From: Leucobacter aridicollis
Lineage (GTDB): Bacteria > Actinomycetota > Actinomycetes > Actinomycetales > Microbacteriaceae
Direction of reading: 5' to 3'
Length of the DNA: 64,000 nucleotides
Assembly: GCF_013409595.1 (NCBI RefSeq)
Contig: NZ_JACCBD010000001.1
Coordinates: 2,976,001 to 3,040,000 of the forward strand
Shown: positions 41,384-52,400 of the stretch, one piece after another
Numbering within the stretch: position 1 is the stretch's first letter
How the letters are laid out: the number at the start of each line of letters is the position of its first letter
Made by a program: the position numbers and the translations under genes
The notes under the pieces: generated by a model
What the model was told of the DNA's origin: nothing
What the model saw: only the letters and a program-made list of their open reading frames with translations
The model's database searches: none

Positions 41384-42393
41384 ACACCGTACCCGTCAGG
41401 GTTCGCAGACTGCCAGGCCCACGAATCCCTGCAGGCGTCGGCAAGCGAGCGGCGCGTCTGCCACTCAAGCTCGCGGTTCGCCTTTGCCGGGTTCGCAACC
41501 GTCTCAGCGACGTCACCGTCGCGACCGGGCACGACGACGTACGGGATCTCGCGGCCCGCGGCCTCGCCGAACGCGCGGACGACGTCGAGCACGCTCGATC
41601 CGGTGCCCGATCCCAGGTTGTAGGCCGTCACGCCGGCTGTCATCCGCTCAAGCGCGGCCACGTGCCCCTCGGCGAGGTCCATCACGTGAATGTAGTCGCG
41701 CACGCCCGTGCCATCGGGCGTCGGGTAGGTATCGCCAAACACGCTGAGCTTCTCCCGCTTGCCGACCGCGACCTGCGCGATGAATGGCATGAGGTTGTTC
41801 GGGATCCCCGAGGGATCCTCCCCGATGCGCCCCGAGGGGTGCGCGCCGACGGGGTTGAAGTAACGCAGCAGCACGGCCTCAAGCGCGGGCCACGAGACCT
41901 GCGCGTCGCGGATGATCTGCTCGATCATCGCCTTCGACCAGCCGTACGGGTTCGTCAGGCCGAGTCCCGCCGGGTGCTCCTCGTCCTGGGGAACGTACTG
42001 CGGGTCGCCGTACACCGTGGCGCTCGAGCTGAAGACGAGCCTGGCGATCCCGCGCTCGCGCATGAGATCAAGCAGGTTGAGCGTCGAGTCGATGTTGACG
42101 CGGTAGTAGCGCGTCGGCTGCGCCACCGACTCCCCCACGGCCTTGAGCCCGGCGAAGTGGACGACGGCGTCGACTTCGAGCCCATCGAACGCTGCCTCGG
42201 CCGCGGCGCGATCGGCCAGGTCGGCCTCGATCACTGGGATCTCCCGCCCCGTCAGCTCCTCGACCCGGCGCACCGCCTCGCGGCTACTGTTTGAGAAGTC
42301 GTCAAGCACGACGACATCGTGGCCGCGCTCGAGGAGCACAAGGGCAGTATGGGAGCCGATGTAGCCGGCCCCTCCGGTGAGCAGAACACGCAT
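41380..42393 (-). CDS. galE: UDP-glucose 4-epimerase
   Basis: Interconverts UDP-glucose and UDP-galactose, feeding Glf. The 337-residue product has MRVLLTGGAGYIGSHTALVL (NAD-binding), VHFAGLKAVGESV, FSSSATVYGDPQYVPQDEEH, NPYGWSKAMIEQIIRD (YxxxK), LRYFNPVGAHPSGRIGEDP and RDYIHVMDLAEGHVAAL, hallmarks of GalE. Length is standard. ATG 42393 is preceded by TAGCCT and six bases, so probably leaderless. It overlaps the LCP start by 4 nt. Its position with LCP fits a galactan polymer. Confidence 0.96.
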   Translation of the reverse strand: MRVLLTGGAGYIGSHTALVLLERGHDVVVLDDFSNSSREAVRRVEELTGREIPVIEADLADRAAAEAAFDGLEVDAVVHFAGLKAVGESVAQPTRYYRVNIDSTLNLLDLMRERGIARLVFSSSATVYGDPQYVPQDEEHPAGLGLTNPYGWSKAMIEQIIRDAQVSWPALEAVLLRYFNPVGAHPSGRIGEDPSGIPNNLMPFIAQVAVGKREKLSVFGDTYPTPDGTGVRDYIHVMDLAEGHVAALERMTAGVTAYNLGSGTGSSVLDVVRAFGEAAGREIPYVVVPGRDGDVAETVANPAKANRELEWQTRRSLADACRDSWAWQSANPDGYGV

Positions 42394-42399
42394 AGCAAG

Positions 42400-42405
42400 A
42401 GGCTA
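42400..42405 (-). promoter_or_regulatory. -10-like TAGCCT for galE-LCP (leaderless)
   Basis: On the minus strand TAGCCT is followed by six bases and ATG 42393. Confidence 0.45.
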
Positions 42406-42485
42406 CTTCACGTGATTGTGGAGAACCATGAGGCACTCCGTGAACTCTCAGGGCGCGCCGCACAGAAACTGCAATGACGGCCCCG

Positions 42486-42491
42486 TAGAAT
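42486..42491 (+). promoter_or_regulatory. -10 TAGAAT for the GT gene at 42536
   Basis: TAGAAT lies 44 nt before ATG 42536, which has CGGAGG 5 nt upstream; here a leadered transcript is expected. Confidence 0.45.
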
Positions 42492-42535
42492 GGCTCAAGG
42501 CCAACAGTAAGTGAAGACACGTTTCGGAGGTGGGC

Positions 42536-43669
42536 ATGGCGACTCTCAGCCTCATCGCCGAGCCCTTTCCCGATTGGGAAGCCCGCGTGCACTTCGCGGC
42601 AGCCGAGGATCTCGCGAACGCGCTCGCTGCGACAGCACCGCGCAGTTGCAGCGCACGTTTCCTGTCCGCCCGTGGGACGGTCCCGCCCGAGTTCAACTCG
42701 CCGCGGATCTCCTCGGAGCACCTGCCCATGGGCGCGAACGCGCTGCCCATCCTGTGGCAGTCGAGCACCACGGCTCGCCCGCTCGACGGGGAGATGACGC
42801 ACTCGGTGACCCCGATGATCCCGCTGCGCTCCCGCGCAGAGGACGACGGCACGCAGACAACAGTGACGGTCCCGAACGGGCTTGCCTGGGAGGCCCCCGA
42901 CCTGTTGACTCCGGCACAGGCTCGGCTCACCCGGTCGTTCGTGAAGCGGGCCGCGCGCTACGCAGACGTGCTCATCACGACCTCACACTCGACCGCGTCG
43001 CTGCTGCAGGAGCACTACGGGCACGACCTACCGGTGCAGGTCATCCCCCCGGTCGCGCCGTCCGCGTTTCTCGCGACCGACGAGTCCGCAGCGCGCCGCG
43101 AGCGCCTCGGCCTCCCCGAGCAGTACCTCGTGACGACGGCGAACCTTGACGACTACGGCAGGCTGCAGTGGGTGCTCGACGCCTACGAGTCCGACCCGTC
43201 GCTCCCGCATCTTGTCGTGATCTCCGGCCTCGACCCGGTGCTGCACGTGAAGGGCTCGCCGCAGCCCGGCGACGTCGTCGCCCAGCTGTCCGCGGCCATC
43301 CGTGAGCGCGTGACCGTCGTGCCAGTTGAAGATCTCTCCGATGTCGGGGCAGTTATCTCGGGGGCGACGATGCTCCTGCAGCCGCAGTCCTTCGCTGGCA
43401 CCGGCTACACGATCGCCGCGGCGCTCATGGCGGGCGTTCCGGTCCTGCACGCCGGCTCGACCGCGTTCGACGAGCAGGTGCTCGACGCCGGGATCGCCGA
43501 GCCGGAGGCACAGGGGTTCATCACAGCGCTGTCGCGGCTCTGTATCGCGAGCTCCGGCGACGGCACGAGCGAGCTCGAGCGGTTGACCGTTCACGCGGCA
43601 GACCGCGGTCGGAGCTACTCATGGAACTCGGTCGCGTGGCAGCTCTGGGAGACCCACGCCTTGATCTAG
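42536..43669 (+). CDS. GT4-like glycosyltransferase
   Basis: A 377-residue GT-B enzyme. N-terminal half: LSLIAEPFPDWEARVHFAAA, HSVTPMIPLR, VTVPNGLAWEAPDLLTPAQ, ADVLITTSHSTASLLQEHYG. C-terminal half: VQVIPPVAPSAFLATDE, TANLDDYGRLQWVLDAYE, VISGLDPVLHV and QPQSFAGTGYTIAAALMAGV, then PVLHAGSTAFDEQVLDAGIA. This resembles GT4 enzymes, although the second half EX7E-type motif is weak. It would add a sugar in the cytoplasm. ATG 42536 (not GTG 42530) is chosen because CGGAGG is 5 nt upstream. The preceding galE is divergent, with 142 nt between starts. Specificity unknown. Confidence 0.8.
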   Translation: MATLSLIAEPFPDWEARVHFAAAEDLANALAATAPRSCSARFLSARGTVPPEFNSPRISSEHLPMGANALPILWQSSTTARPLDGEMTHSVTPMIPLRSRAEDDGTQTTVTVPNGLAWEAPDLLTPAQARLTRSFVKRAARYADVLITTSHSTASLLQEHYGHDLPVQVIPPVAPSAFLATDESAARRERLGLPEQYLVTTANLDDYGRLQWVLDAYESDPSLPHLVVISGLDPVLHVKGSPQPGDVVAQLSAAIRERVTVVPVEDLSDVGAVISGATMLLQPQSFAGTGYTIAAALMAGVPVLHAGSTAFDEQVLDAGIAEPEAQGFITALSRLCIASSGDGTSELERLTVHAADRGRSYSWNSVAWQLWETHALI

Positions 43670-43674
43670 CTGAG

Positions 43675-43690
43675 ATCCGCGCGGGCGGAT
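43675..43690. terminator. Weak hairpin between GT and purE
   Basis: ATCCGC (43675-43680) pairs with GCGGAT (43685-43690) around GCGG in the convergent gap. Short and without a U tract. Confidence 0.3.
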
Positions 43691-43707
43691 TACGGCCCTG
43701 CCTGAGG

Positions 43708-44220
43708 CTATGCCGTGCCCGCGACCCGCGCCTGCAGCGCCGCGTTCTTCTCCGCGACCATGTCAGTAAGCCCCTGGGCGTACTCGTCGAGCGTGGCCCG
43801 CAGCGCGTCGTCGCTCGTCGCGAGGATGCGGGCGGCGAGGATGCCGGCGTTCTTCGCCCCGCCAATCGAGACGGTGGCGACGGGGATCCCGCCCGGCATC
43901 TGCACGATCGAGAGCAGCGAGTCCATCCCATCGAGCCGCGCGAGCGGCACCGGGACGCCGATGACGGGCAAAGATGTCATCGAGGCGACCATTCCGGGGA
44001 GATGGGCGGCGCCGCCGGCACCCGCGATGATGACGCGCACGCCGCGACCGGCGGCCTCACGGGCGTAGCTCACCATCTTGTCGGGCGTCCGGTGCGCGCT
44101 CACGACCTCAACCTCGTGGGAAATGCCGAACTCGCGAAGCATCAGCACCGCGTCTTCCATCACGCTGAAGTCTGAATCGGAGCCCATGATGACGCCGACG
44201 AGGGGTGCAGATTCGCTCAT
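43708..44220 (-). CDS. purE: 5-(carboxyamino)imidazole ribonucleotide mutase
   Basis: Purine biosynthesis; converts N5-CAIR to CAIR. The 170-residue product shows [35 protein letters not shown] (class I SAHRTP motif), [16 protein letters not shown] and [20 protein letters not shown], then [20 protein letters not shown] with [12 protein letters not shown], all PurE. ATG 44220 is used because MGSDSD lies 14 residues downstream as usual; the frame extends 7 codons upstream. It is downstream of purK by 36 nt, with a separate TACGAT -10. Confidence 0.96.
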   Translation of the reverse strand: MSESAPLVGVIMGSDSDFSVMEDAVLMLREFGISHEVEVVSAHRTPDKMVSYAREAAGRGVRVIIAGAGGAAHLPGMVASMTSLPVIGVPVPLARLDGMDSLLSIVQMPGGIPVATVSIGGAKNAGILAARILATSDDALRATLDEYAQGLTDMVAEKNAALQARVAGTA

Positions 44221-44226
44221 GCCCCT

Positions 44227-44232
44227 ATCGTA
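44227..44232 (-). promoter_or_regulatory. -10 hexamer TACGAT for purE (leaderless)
   Basis: In the purK-purE gap the minus strand reads TACGAT, six bases, ATG 44220. purE may thus have its own promoter in addition to purK read-through. Confidence 0.4.
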
Positions 44233-44256
44233 CCGGGCCACCCGGCCCGCTTCCGT

Positions 44257-45420
44257 CTAGGCGAAGCCGTCAGCAGCGGCGCGCGCCTCGGCGAGCGCCG
44301 TGTCAAGCGAGTCGCCGACAACGGTGACGTGCCCGACCTTGCGACCGGGTCGCGGCAGCTTGCCGTAGCTGTGGATCTTCGCGGCGGGGTGAGCGGCGAG
44401 CACTGCCGGGTAGCGCACCGGCATCGGGCCTTCGGCTGGGCCGCCGAGCACGTTCACCATCACCGCGTACGGCGCGGCCATCGCCGGGTCCCCGAGCGGC
44501 AGATCGGTGACGGCGCGGAGGTGCTGCTCGAACTGGCTCGTGATCGATCCCTCGATTGAGAAGTGGCCCGAGTTGTGCGGGCGCATCGCGAGCTCATTCA
44601 CGAGCACGCGCCCGTCGCGCGTCTCGAACATCTCGACGGCGAGCACGCCGGTCGCGTCAACGCCCTCGGCGACGATCGCGCCGATGCGCGCAGCCTCGGC
44701 CGCGGTTTCGGGGTCGGAGACCGGGGCGGGCGCGAGCACGACGTCGCAGACGCCGTCGCGCTGAATCGTTTCGACGAGCGGCCACGCACGGGCCTCTCCT
44801 GAGGGCCGCCGCGCAATGAGCTGGGCGAGCTCGCGCGTGAAGTCGACGAGTTCCTCGGCGAGCAGGAACCCGCCGCGCGCGTCCTCGGCCAGCGCCGCGA
44901 ACCAGTCGCGTACTTCGTCGGCCTGCGACACGACACGCACGCCCTTGCCGTCGTAGCCGCCGCGGGCGGTCTTCACGACGGCGCGGCCGCCGTTCGCGTC
45001 GATGAAGGTCTGCAGCGCCGCCTCGTCGGCGACGGCGGCCCACGCGGGAATTGGCACGCCGAGCTCGGCGAGCTTCTCGCGCATCAGGATTTTGTCTTGC
45101 GCGTACTGCAGGGCGTGCGGGCGCGGGTGCACTGCGATGCCGCGGCGCTCGAGCTCGTTCAGGATCTCGTGCGGAACGTGCTCGTGGTCGAACGTGACAA
45201 CGTCAACGGTCTCCGCGAACGCGTAGACAGTCTCCGGGTCGCGATAGTCGCCGACCATGTCCGCTGCCCGCTGAGCGCTCATGCCCTCGGTCTCTGCGAG
45301 CACAGAGATGTCGAGGCCGAGGTGGATCGCCGGCGGCACCATCATTCGGGCGAGCTGGCCGCCGCCGATGACGCCTACACGGATTGAGGTCTTCGCAGCA
45401 GGTTCCTGGTTCTCGCTCAC
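44257..45420 (-). CDS. purK: N5-carboxyaminoimidazole ribonucleotide synthase
   Basis: ATP-grasp enzyme carboxylating AIR with bicarbonate. The 387-residue product shows VGVIGGGQLARMMVPPAIHL, VVTFDHEHVPHEILNELERR, HPRPHALQYAQDKILMREKL, VVKTARGGYDGKGVRVV (ATP-grasp loop), ARRPSGEARAWPLVETIQRD and VNELAMRPHNSGHFSIEGS (E..PR-like HNSGH motif), all PurK. GTG 45420 is chosen because CAGAAT lies 6 nt upstream and VGVIGGG is near the N-terminus. It precedes purE on the same strand. Confidence 0.96.
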   Translation of the reverse strand: MSENQEPAAKTSIRVGVIGGGQLARMMVPPAIHLGLDISVLAETEGMSAQRAADMVGDYRDPETVYAFAETVDVVTFDHEHVPHEILNELERRGIAVHPRPHALQYAQDKILMREKLAELGVPIPAWAAVADEAALQTFIDANGGRAVVKTARGGYDGKGVRVVSQADEVRDWFAALAEDARGGFLLAEELVDFTRELAQLIARRPSGEARAWPLVETIQRDGVCDVVLAPAPVSDPETAAEAARIGAIVAEGVDATGVLAVEMFETRDGRVLVNELAMRPHNSGHFSIEGSITSQFEQHLRAVTDLPLGDPAMAAPYAVMVNVLGGPAEGPMPVRYPAVLAAHPAAKIHSYGKLPRPGRKVGHVTVVGDSLDTALAEARAAADGFA

Positions 45421-45426
45421 CCCACC

Positions 45427-45432
45427 ATTCTG
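45427..45432 (-). promoter_or_regulatory. -10 hexamer CAGAAT for purK (leaderless)
   Basis: On the minus strand CAGAAT is followed by six bases and GTG 45420. Confidence 0.45.
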
Positions 45433-45462
45433 CCGCATCCGCGCTGGGCGCGGAGCCACCCG

Positions 45463-46413
45463 CTACTCGAATAGCCGGAACGCGTCGCTTGGCTCCGCCG
45501 CCTCCGGCGTTCCGAGCTTGGAGTCCAGGCCGGTCGCGATCCAGGAGGAGGTCAGCAAGAGGGCCCGGCAGATGAAGTTGAACCACAACAGCAGGCCGAC
45601 GAAAATGGCGAACGGCGCGAGCAGCGGGTTGCTCGTCGCTCCGCCAAGCAGTGCGGTGCCCAACAGCTTGAGTCCGAAGAGCGCGGCGGCGCCGACCATG
45701 CAGCCCGTCACGAGGTTCCACCAGCCGATCCGCACCTCGGCGAGGTACCGATGGATTGCGACGAGCACGAGCACGTCAAACACGTACATCGCGCCGTAGC
45801 GCACGACGGTGCCGACCCCGCCGAAGAACCAGTTGTCGGAGCTCACACCGAGCCACGAGAGCAGCAGGTCGGTGAGGTTCGAGCTCACGAGCACGAGCGC
45901 CGCGGAGACGATGATCGCGAGGAAGAAGCCGACGGCGAGCGCGAAGTCGCGCACCTTCAGCAGGATGGCGTTGCGGTACTCCTTCACCTCGAGGCCGAAG
46001 ATAATCCGGATCGAGCGACGCGTGCCGGTGAACCAGTTGATCGCGACCCATACGAGAGAGAGGCCTGCGACGAGCGTCGTCCAGTCGAGCGCTCGGGTCT
46101 CCAGCAACGTTTGCACGGGCACCGCGGCATCGGCGCCGCCCTCGCCAAGCAGCCCAGGCACGAAGATGTTGATCTGTTCGATGATCGTCGCGAGCAGCTC
46201 CGGCTGGCCCCGGAGCACGATACCGAAGACGCTGAACCCGACGACGAGCCCGGCGAACACGGCGAACAGCGCCTGGTAGCTCATCCCGCCGGAGAGGACG
46301 CTGCCTCCGACGTCGGTGAAGTGGGAGAACGTTCGATACGGTCGGGTCCGTTGGACGCGTTGCCAGAGGCTCATCCCGCGGGCAATGACACCTGGCTGCG
46401 GGGTTGCATTCAT
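45463..46413 (-). CDS. YihY/virulence factor BrkB-family membrane protein
   Basis: A 316-residue polytopic membrane protein with about six hydrophobic segments. RPYRTFSHFTDVGGSVLSGG followed by MSYQALFAVFAGLVVGFSVF, IFGLEVKEYRNAILLKVRDF and RIGWWNLVTGCMVGAAALFG plus LLWFNFICRALLLTSSWIAT match the YihY/BrkB family (formerly mis-called RNase BN). Function is not established; a transport or envelope role is likely. ATG 46413 follows TACACT with 7 nt between. It is downstream of the large LPETG gene, separated by a hairpin terminator, and precedes purK by 42 nt. Confidence 0.92.
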   Translation of the reverse strand: MNATPQPGVIARGMSLWQRVQRTRPYRTFSHFTDVGGSVLSGGMSYQALFAVFAGLVVGFSVFGIVLRGQPELLATIIEQINIFVPGLLGEGGADAAVPVQTLLETRALDWTTLVAGLSLVWVAINWFTGTRRSIRIIFGLEVKEYRNAILLKVRDFALAVGFFLAIIVSAALVLVSSNLTDLLLSWLGVSSDNWFFGGVGTVVRYGAMYVFDVLVLVAIHRYLAEVRIGWWNLVTGCMVGAAALFGLKLLGTALLGGATSNPLLAPFAIFVGLLLWFNFICRALLLTSSWIATGLDSKLGTPEAAEPSDAFRLFE

Positions 46414-46420
46414 GTGAGCG

Positions 46421-46426
46421 AGTGTA
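46421..46426 (-). promoter_or_regulatory. -10 hexamer TACACT for yihY (leaderless)
   Basis: On the minus strand TACACT is followed by seven bases and ATG 46413. The upstream terminator hairpin begins 2 nt away, over any -35. Confidence 0.45.
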
Positions 46427-46428
46427 GC

Positions 46429-46461
46429 GCGGGCGGGAACACGTTGCGTGTCCCCGCCCGC
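46429..46461 (-). terminator. Hairpin terminator after LPETG surface protein gene
   Basis: 46429-46443 pairs with 46447-46461 (15 positions, one mismatch) around loop TTG, beginning 12 nt past the stop. Confidence 0.7.
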
Positions 46462-46473
46462 GCGTCATCCGAG

Positions 46474-49400
46474 CTACACCGATTCTCGCGCGGCGCGCTT
46501 GGCTCGAGCGGTGCCCACGAGTGCGGCCCCCGCCCCGATAACCATCGCCAGTGCTGCCAGAGCGATGAACGCCGCGAGCCCCGCGCTGCCGGTCTCTGGC
46601 AGCTTCGGTGGCGCCGGGGTCACCGGCGGCGTCGGGTCGACGGGAGGCGTGGGATCAACCGGCGGCTCCGGATCGACCGGCGGCTCGGGCTCCACCGGGG
46701 TGTAGCCGTTCACGAACTGGACGCGCGTGGGCGACGCCTCGGCACGCTCACGGATCTGCACCTCAGCTCGCGAGCCGTCCGCGGTGGGGAACACGCCGTC
46801 GCCGACGTCGATCGCTCGCACGTTCTCCCCGAAAGCGCCGAGCGCTCCGGCCTCGGTCACCGAGCAGTTGGCACCAACCGGGATACCCTCGACGGTGACA
46901 GCGCCGTCGCGCGGCACCCAGACCCGCGCCTGGTCGCCCAGGTCGAGCGCGACCCGCTCGGGCCCGCCCGCGCCACCACTCGGCACGGTGCAGGCGAGGT
47001 CGATCGCGAAGCGCTCTGGCGCGCGGTCTGCGCCGAGCCCCGTGACAACCTTGCCGATCTCAAGCGTTCCCGTCTTCACGGTGACGCCGGCACGTTGCGG
47101 AGCGGCGGGGAGGTTCACCCGCACCCCGTTGGTGCCCCACCCGACGACGCCGTGCTGATTCCACGCGAACTGCGGTTCGGTGAACTGCTCGAGCGTCGGC
47201 TGGAGCGCGGCCTCAGACCCGCCAACGACCCGGTTGACAGTTTCGAATTCGACAAGCACTGTCTCACCAGGCTGCAGCGGCGTCTCGGTCATGTCGACCG
47301 CGATGCGCAGCCCGGCTACCTCAGCCGGGTCGCCCGAGAAGCCCTCAACCGGCGTCCACTCGTTCGCCGGGTTGGCCTCGGTATCGGCGCACTCGGGGTC
47401 GTTCCCCCAGAGCGACGTACCGGGCGTACTGCCGACGCAGGCGGTGGGGTTCGTCGTGACCTCGGTGGTGTAGCTCGCGCCTGCGGGCAACCCCGTCACT
47501 CGGATGTTCGACAGGTCGGCGAGCACCGGCGCAAACGTGCTGCCGCGCGTGCCGCCACCGGCGAGCATCGCGTCGCCCGGGGCGCTGAGCATGTCGACGA
47601 TCGTCATCCGCGACAGCGCGTTCGTTCCCGAGTTGATGTTCTCAAGCTTCCAGGAGTCGGTCGCACCAACGGCGGTGTAGGACGCGCAGGGGCTGCGCGT
47701 GTAGTCGGAGCCGACGGGCAGGTAAGCGCCCGGAGCGCACTCCGTTCCCGCGGCGGTGTCGAGGGCGCCGGTCACGAGTTGGTCGCCGAGCGTCGGAACG
47801 GACTCGCCGCTGACGGTTTTCCGAGCGCCAACGACGGTGCCCACCCGCGGCTGCACGTAGTTCGTGTTCGAGCAGCTGTTCGGGGAGTCGCTCGCCGTCG
47901 GCGCCTGACCGTGGTCGGTCGGCTGCTCGCACACCGCGAGCGGCACGCCGGTCTCGACGGTGACCTCGTTAACGGCTCGAGTGCCTGCGGTGAGCGGCTC
48001 CATGATGAGCCCGAGCGCGATCTCCACCTTCTCGCCGGGCTGCATCCGCGCGTTCGCGCCCCAGTCGAAGACGAGGTTGCGCCCGTCGTCGGAGAGCGTC
48101 ACCGTCGGCGCGGCGTCCAGGCCGCTCAGGCCGTTGGGGCCTGGCGTGCTCGTCACGGTCGGCGCGAGGCCGTCCCATGAGAGCGTGTCGGGCAGTGCGT
48201 CGGTCACCTGCGTGATCGGGAGGAGGCTCGAACCAACGTTCGTGAAGACGAGCTTCCACGGCGCGCTCGCGAGGGCCTCGACCTGGTGGGTGGACGTGTC
48301 GTTCGGCGCGCGCTTCTCGACACGCAGCCCGTTCTCGCCAGGCGAGAACCTGACGTCGTCGACGTCGTCCGCATCGGCCTCGCCGAACGTGGTGTTCGTC
48401 GCGGTCACGGTCGCGCGGTTCTTCACGCTGTCGGACCTCCAGTTCACCTCCGCCCCGGGGCGCAGCTTGACCGAGAACGACAGCTTGGTGCTGCCCCAAG
48501 AGGCGTTCCACGACTGCGCGCCGGCCGGGAAGACCGCGCCGTCTGCGCGGTCAAACACGACGGCGGCGCCACGCACCTCGCTGAGGTCGCCGGCGAAGTC
48601 GGCGTAGTTCACCCACTCGTCGCCGACGCGTACTTGCAGCCGCACGCGGTCAGCGCCGGTCGGCATGGTGGGGGTGTCGAACGAGACGAGCTGGAAGCGC
48701 TCCCAGAAAGCTGGCGTCGCGTCCTGAATGTTCAGCGTGTTGATGGGAGCCGTCGACCCGCGCGGATCGGCGGTGAGCTCCACCCGCACTGTGGCGCCGG
48801 GGTCGCTCTCGTACACGGTGTCGTTCGTCTGATCGGGGTGCACGACGGAGACTGACTTCTGCAGGCCGACCGCAACCGCCGCCTGAACGAGCGCGACGTT
48901 CGCGTCGTCCCGCTTGGTCGGCTGCGCCTCGGGGGCTACGACTGCGTCCCAGCCGCGCACGACCGCCTCGTTCGGCACGTCAACGACGCTGCCGAGCTCG
49001 CCACCGCGCACCGCCTTGCCCGAGAGCCGCTCGGTCTCCCTGAGCTGCACGTCGAGGCGCATCACGAGGTCGTCTCCGACCCCGATGCGGTTGCCGTTCG
49101 TCGCGGGGTCTGTCCCCGAGTAGGTCGCCGCGATCCCGATCGCGTTCGGGAGCTGGGCGAGGAACTCGGCGTCGCCGTCGAGCACCTGCTGCAGCGTCCA
49201 CACAGAAGTTGTTCCTGCCGGCGTCCCGTCGTAGAGCCAGAGCTCAACGGTGCTTTCTGCGGTATCGATCGCCGCGGGAAGCGTTCCGAAGCTCACCCCG
49301 GTCAGCGTGAATTCGTTGAAGTGGTTGCCCGCCTGCGATGCGGCCTCCGCCTCGAAGTCGCGCCCTGTGAAGGGGCTCGCGTCGATGTCGAGGTCGTCCG

Positions 49401-52400
49401 TTGCGGCGGTGTTCGCTGTATCCGTGACCCTGATCTTTCCGAGGCGCATGCCGCCGTGGGATTCGGCGGGGGCCGTCGACGAGTTCCGTGCGGTGAGCGT
49501 GAACCGCGCGCGCGGGTAGTCCGCCTGGGCAACCTCGCCGGGGTTCGGCGCCACCATCTTGACGTTCTTCGACGCGTCGCCCTCGGGCAGCGGCTGCACG
49601 CGCTTCGTGAGGGTCACGTTCGTCGCGCCGTCGAGGATCTGGATCGTATCATTCGCACGCTCCGACACCGGCTGACCGGTCTCGGGGACGGCCGTGACGC
49701 TAAAGACGTTGTCGACGCACCCGTCGCCGCCGCCATCGCAGTTGAACGAGGTGTCCGCCTCCTTCACCCACTTCACGGATCCATCGGCCGTGCGGGCACG
49801 GTCGCGCAGCTGCCAATCGAGCAGGTACTCGCGGATCTCGCCGGAGGTGCTCACGCCGGTCCCGGGCGCGGGCGCGGTGAGATCAGGATCGGCGCCCGCG
49901 TGCGCGGCCTCGCGCGCCTCGCGGTTCTCGCCGAGCACGAGGCGGACGCCGAGCGTTGTCGCGCGTTCGTCGGCGGTGAGTGTGTAGCCGACGAAGCCCT
50001 TCTCGTTCATCCAGCCGGCGCCAGGCGCGGAGACGGTGAGCCACTCGCTCCCGTTCCACAGCTCGACCGCCGTGACCGCGTCCCAGCGCAGCATCGCGTC
50101 GCGCGCGACGCCGCCATCAGTTCCGGCGAAGTGGATCGGCCGGATGCGGGTCAGGTCGAACGCTTCGAATACCGTGCCGGCGCCCGACGCTGTCGGCGCC
50201 GCGGGGTCCTGCAACCGCACTGTCGGGTAGGTGCCGTCGGTGAGCGCCCACGACTGGGTCGTGACTGTCCTCGCGCCCGACTGCGACGTGAGCGAGCCGT
50301 GACCCCACTCCTTCTCCGCCCAGAGCGCGCCGTTTACGCCCGGTCCCGTGCCGGGCCGAGGCCGCACGCTCACGTTCACCTTGCTCGAATCGGTGCCCGT
50401 CACGACGCGGTCGTCGAGCTTGCCCTCGGCGGCAACCGTCGCGACATTCTCGTACTTGACCGGATGCGCAAAGTCGGTCGCCGTCGGCGCCTGCGTATCG
50501 CTGCGAAGCGTCTGCCGCGCCGTGAAGGAGATGTTCGGCTTCACGAGCGTCGTCTGTGAGAATCCCTCGGCATTCGTGTACACGAACCGGATGCCCGTCG
50601 CGCCCGCAGGAATATTGATCGGGGTCGACTCGTCGGGGTTTTTCGCGAGCGTCTGCCACGTGCCCTCCGCGTCCTGGTAGCGGATCGTCAGGTCGGCCTG
50701 CGTGATCGGGTCGCCGCTGTTCGCCGGGCGCGTGATCGGCGGAAGAATCTGCTTCGCGTCGAATGCGTCCCAGAAGGTGCCGTCGCCCGTGAGTGCGTCC
50801 TCGACAACGATCTCGGTCGGCTTCGTGCGCCCGCCCTCGGTCTTCACCTCGGTGTCGAGCTGCACGACGACGTCCTGGCCCGCGGCGACGACGGCTGGGC
50901 CGACGCGCTTCGTGATCTTCGTGTCGATGCGCGGCGCGACGTAGCCGACCGTCGCACTGTCGGTCGCGGTCTGGGGTTCGAGCCCGTCGCGCTCCCCCGT
51001 CACGGCGATGACGTTCTTCAGGTTCGCCGTCTGCTTGCCGGGCGCGACGAACGACTCGGCCGAGCTCGACCCGAGTTCGTAGCGGATCTCGCTCGATGCG
51101 CCGGGCGCGATCGCGCCGGTGAACGTGAGCTCGAAGCCGGCAACGGTCTTGCCAGCTGCAGGCGCCGGCAGCGCTGCCCCCGCGTCGAGGCGGACGCGCT
51201 GGGTGGAACCGTCGGCGTACGTCCAGGTGAGTGTCGCGCCCGTCGCGCCCGCCGGCCACGCCGCAGCAGCGTCGGCCGTCGCGAAGCCCTCGAAGCGCAG
51301 GTCGTCTCCGAAGAATGCCTCGTGCGATCCGGCCGCGGGTTCGGCGATGGTCAGCGAACCGAGCTCAGTGCTCGCGGGTGCGTCACGGTTGATCGCACGC
51401 AGCACGACGCCGACGGTGTCGCCCGCGGTGATGCCGGTGAGCTGGCCGGTCTCTGCACCATCGGGCAGCGAGAAGAAGCGCTTCTGCGCGTCGACCCCGA
51501 TCACTTGGGGCGTGACGGCGAACGGCGCTTCGGCGTCCTTCGACACCGGCTCCTGACCGTCGACCACGACGGTCGCACGGACGTCGTTCGTGAGCTCGAA
51601 GCCTCCCGCGAGCTCGGCGCCCGTGGTGCGGTGCTCAGCGCGCTGCGCCACCGCGAACTGCTGCGACGCGACCGTGCCCGGCGGGATCGATCCCGCATAG
51701 CTCAGTCGCACTCCGGCGATGTCAGCGTTCGGGATCGCCGCGTCCCAGGCCACCCAGTTCCAGGCGCCGTCGGCGCACCGGTACACCTCGGCGGTCGCCG
51801 ACGTGACGCCGTCAGGAAGGTTCGTGGTGGGGTCTACCGGAGCAGTGAAGCCGGCGAAGTCGACGGAATTGAAGGGGTTCCCGGCCGGCAGCTCGGTCGC
51901 ACCATCCGGCGCGAGCTCGGGTGCTGCGGGGTCCTGCAACCGCAGCTGCGTCGCGTGCACGTTGGACGCTTGAGTTCCGCGAATCTCGAGTGTGGACTGC
52001 GCGCCCGGCTGGTAGGCCTGCGCATTCGGAGTCCAGGACTTCTCGGGGCTAACGTCGATCCTGATCGGGTTATCGACCGCGATCACCGCGCTGTCGGCAG
52101 CTTGGAGCTCCTTCGCCCCCGCCTTCGCCGTGAAGGTCGCTGTGTTTGTGAGATCGCGGCGGAGGAGCGGGTCGTCGGCGGCGAGGCCCTCCGGGACCGT
52201 GAGGGTGTACTCGAGCACGCCGGTGTCTCTCGTCGACATGCCGAGCCCATCTGGGTTCGTCGCCCCGGTCTGCACCGGACGTTCGACTCCCACGCTGATC
52301 GTCCGTTCCGCCGGGGTCTGCCCGACGGTTCCGGCGACCGGTCCGTCAGGCGCCTGGCCGTCGGTGATGCCCGGCAGCGCGAGCGTGACGCCTGACGTGC

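Noticed and set aside
45751-48180. An 809-codon plus-strand open frame opposite the LPETG protein and the YihY protein.
   Set aside because: Composition is Arg/His/Asp-rich and the opposite strand carries recognisable domains, so it is a shadow frame.
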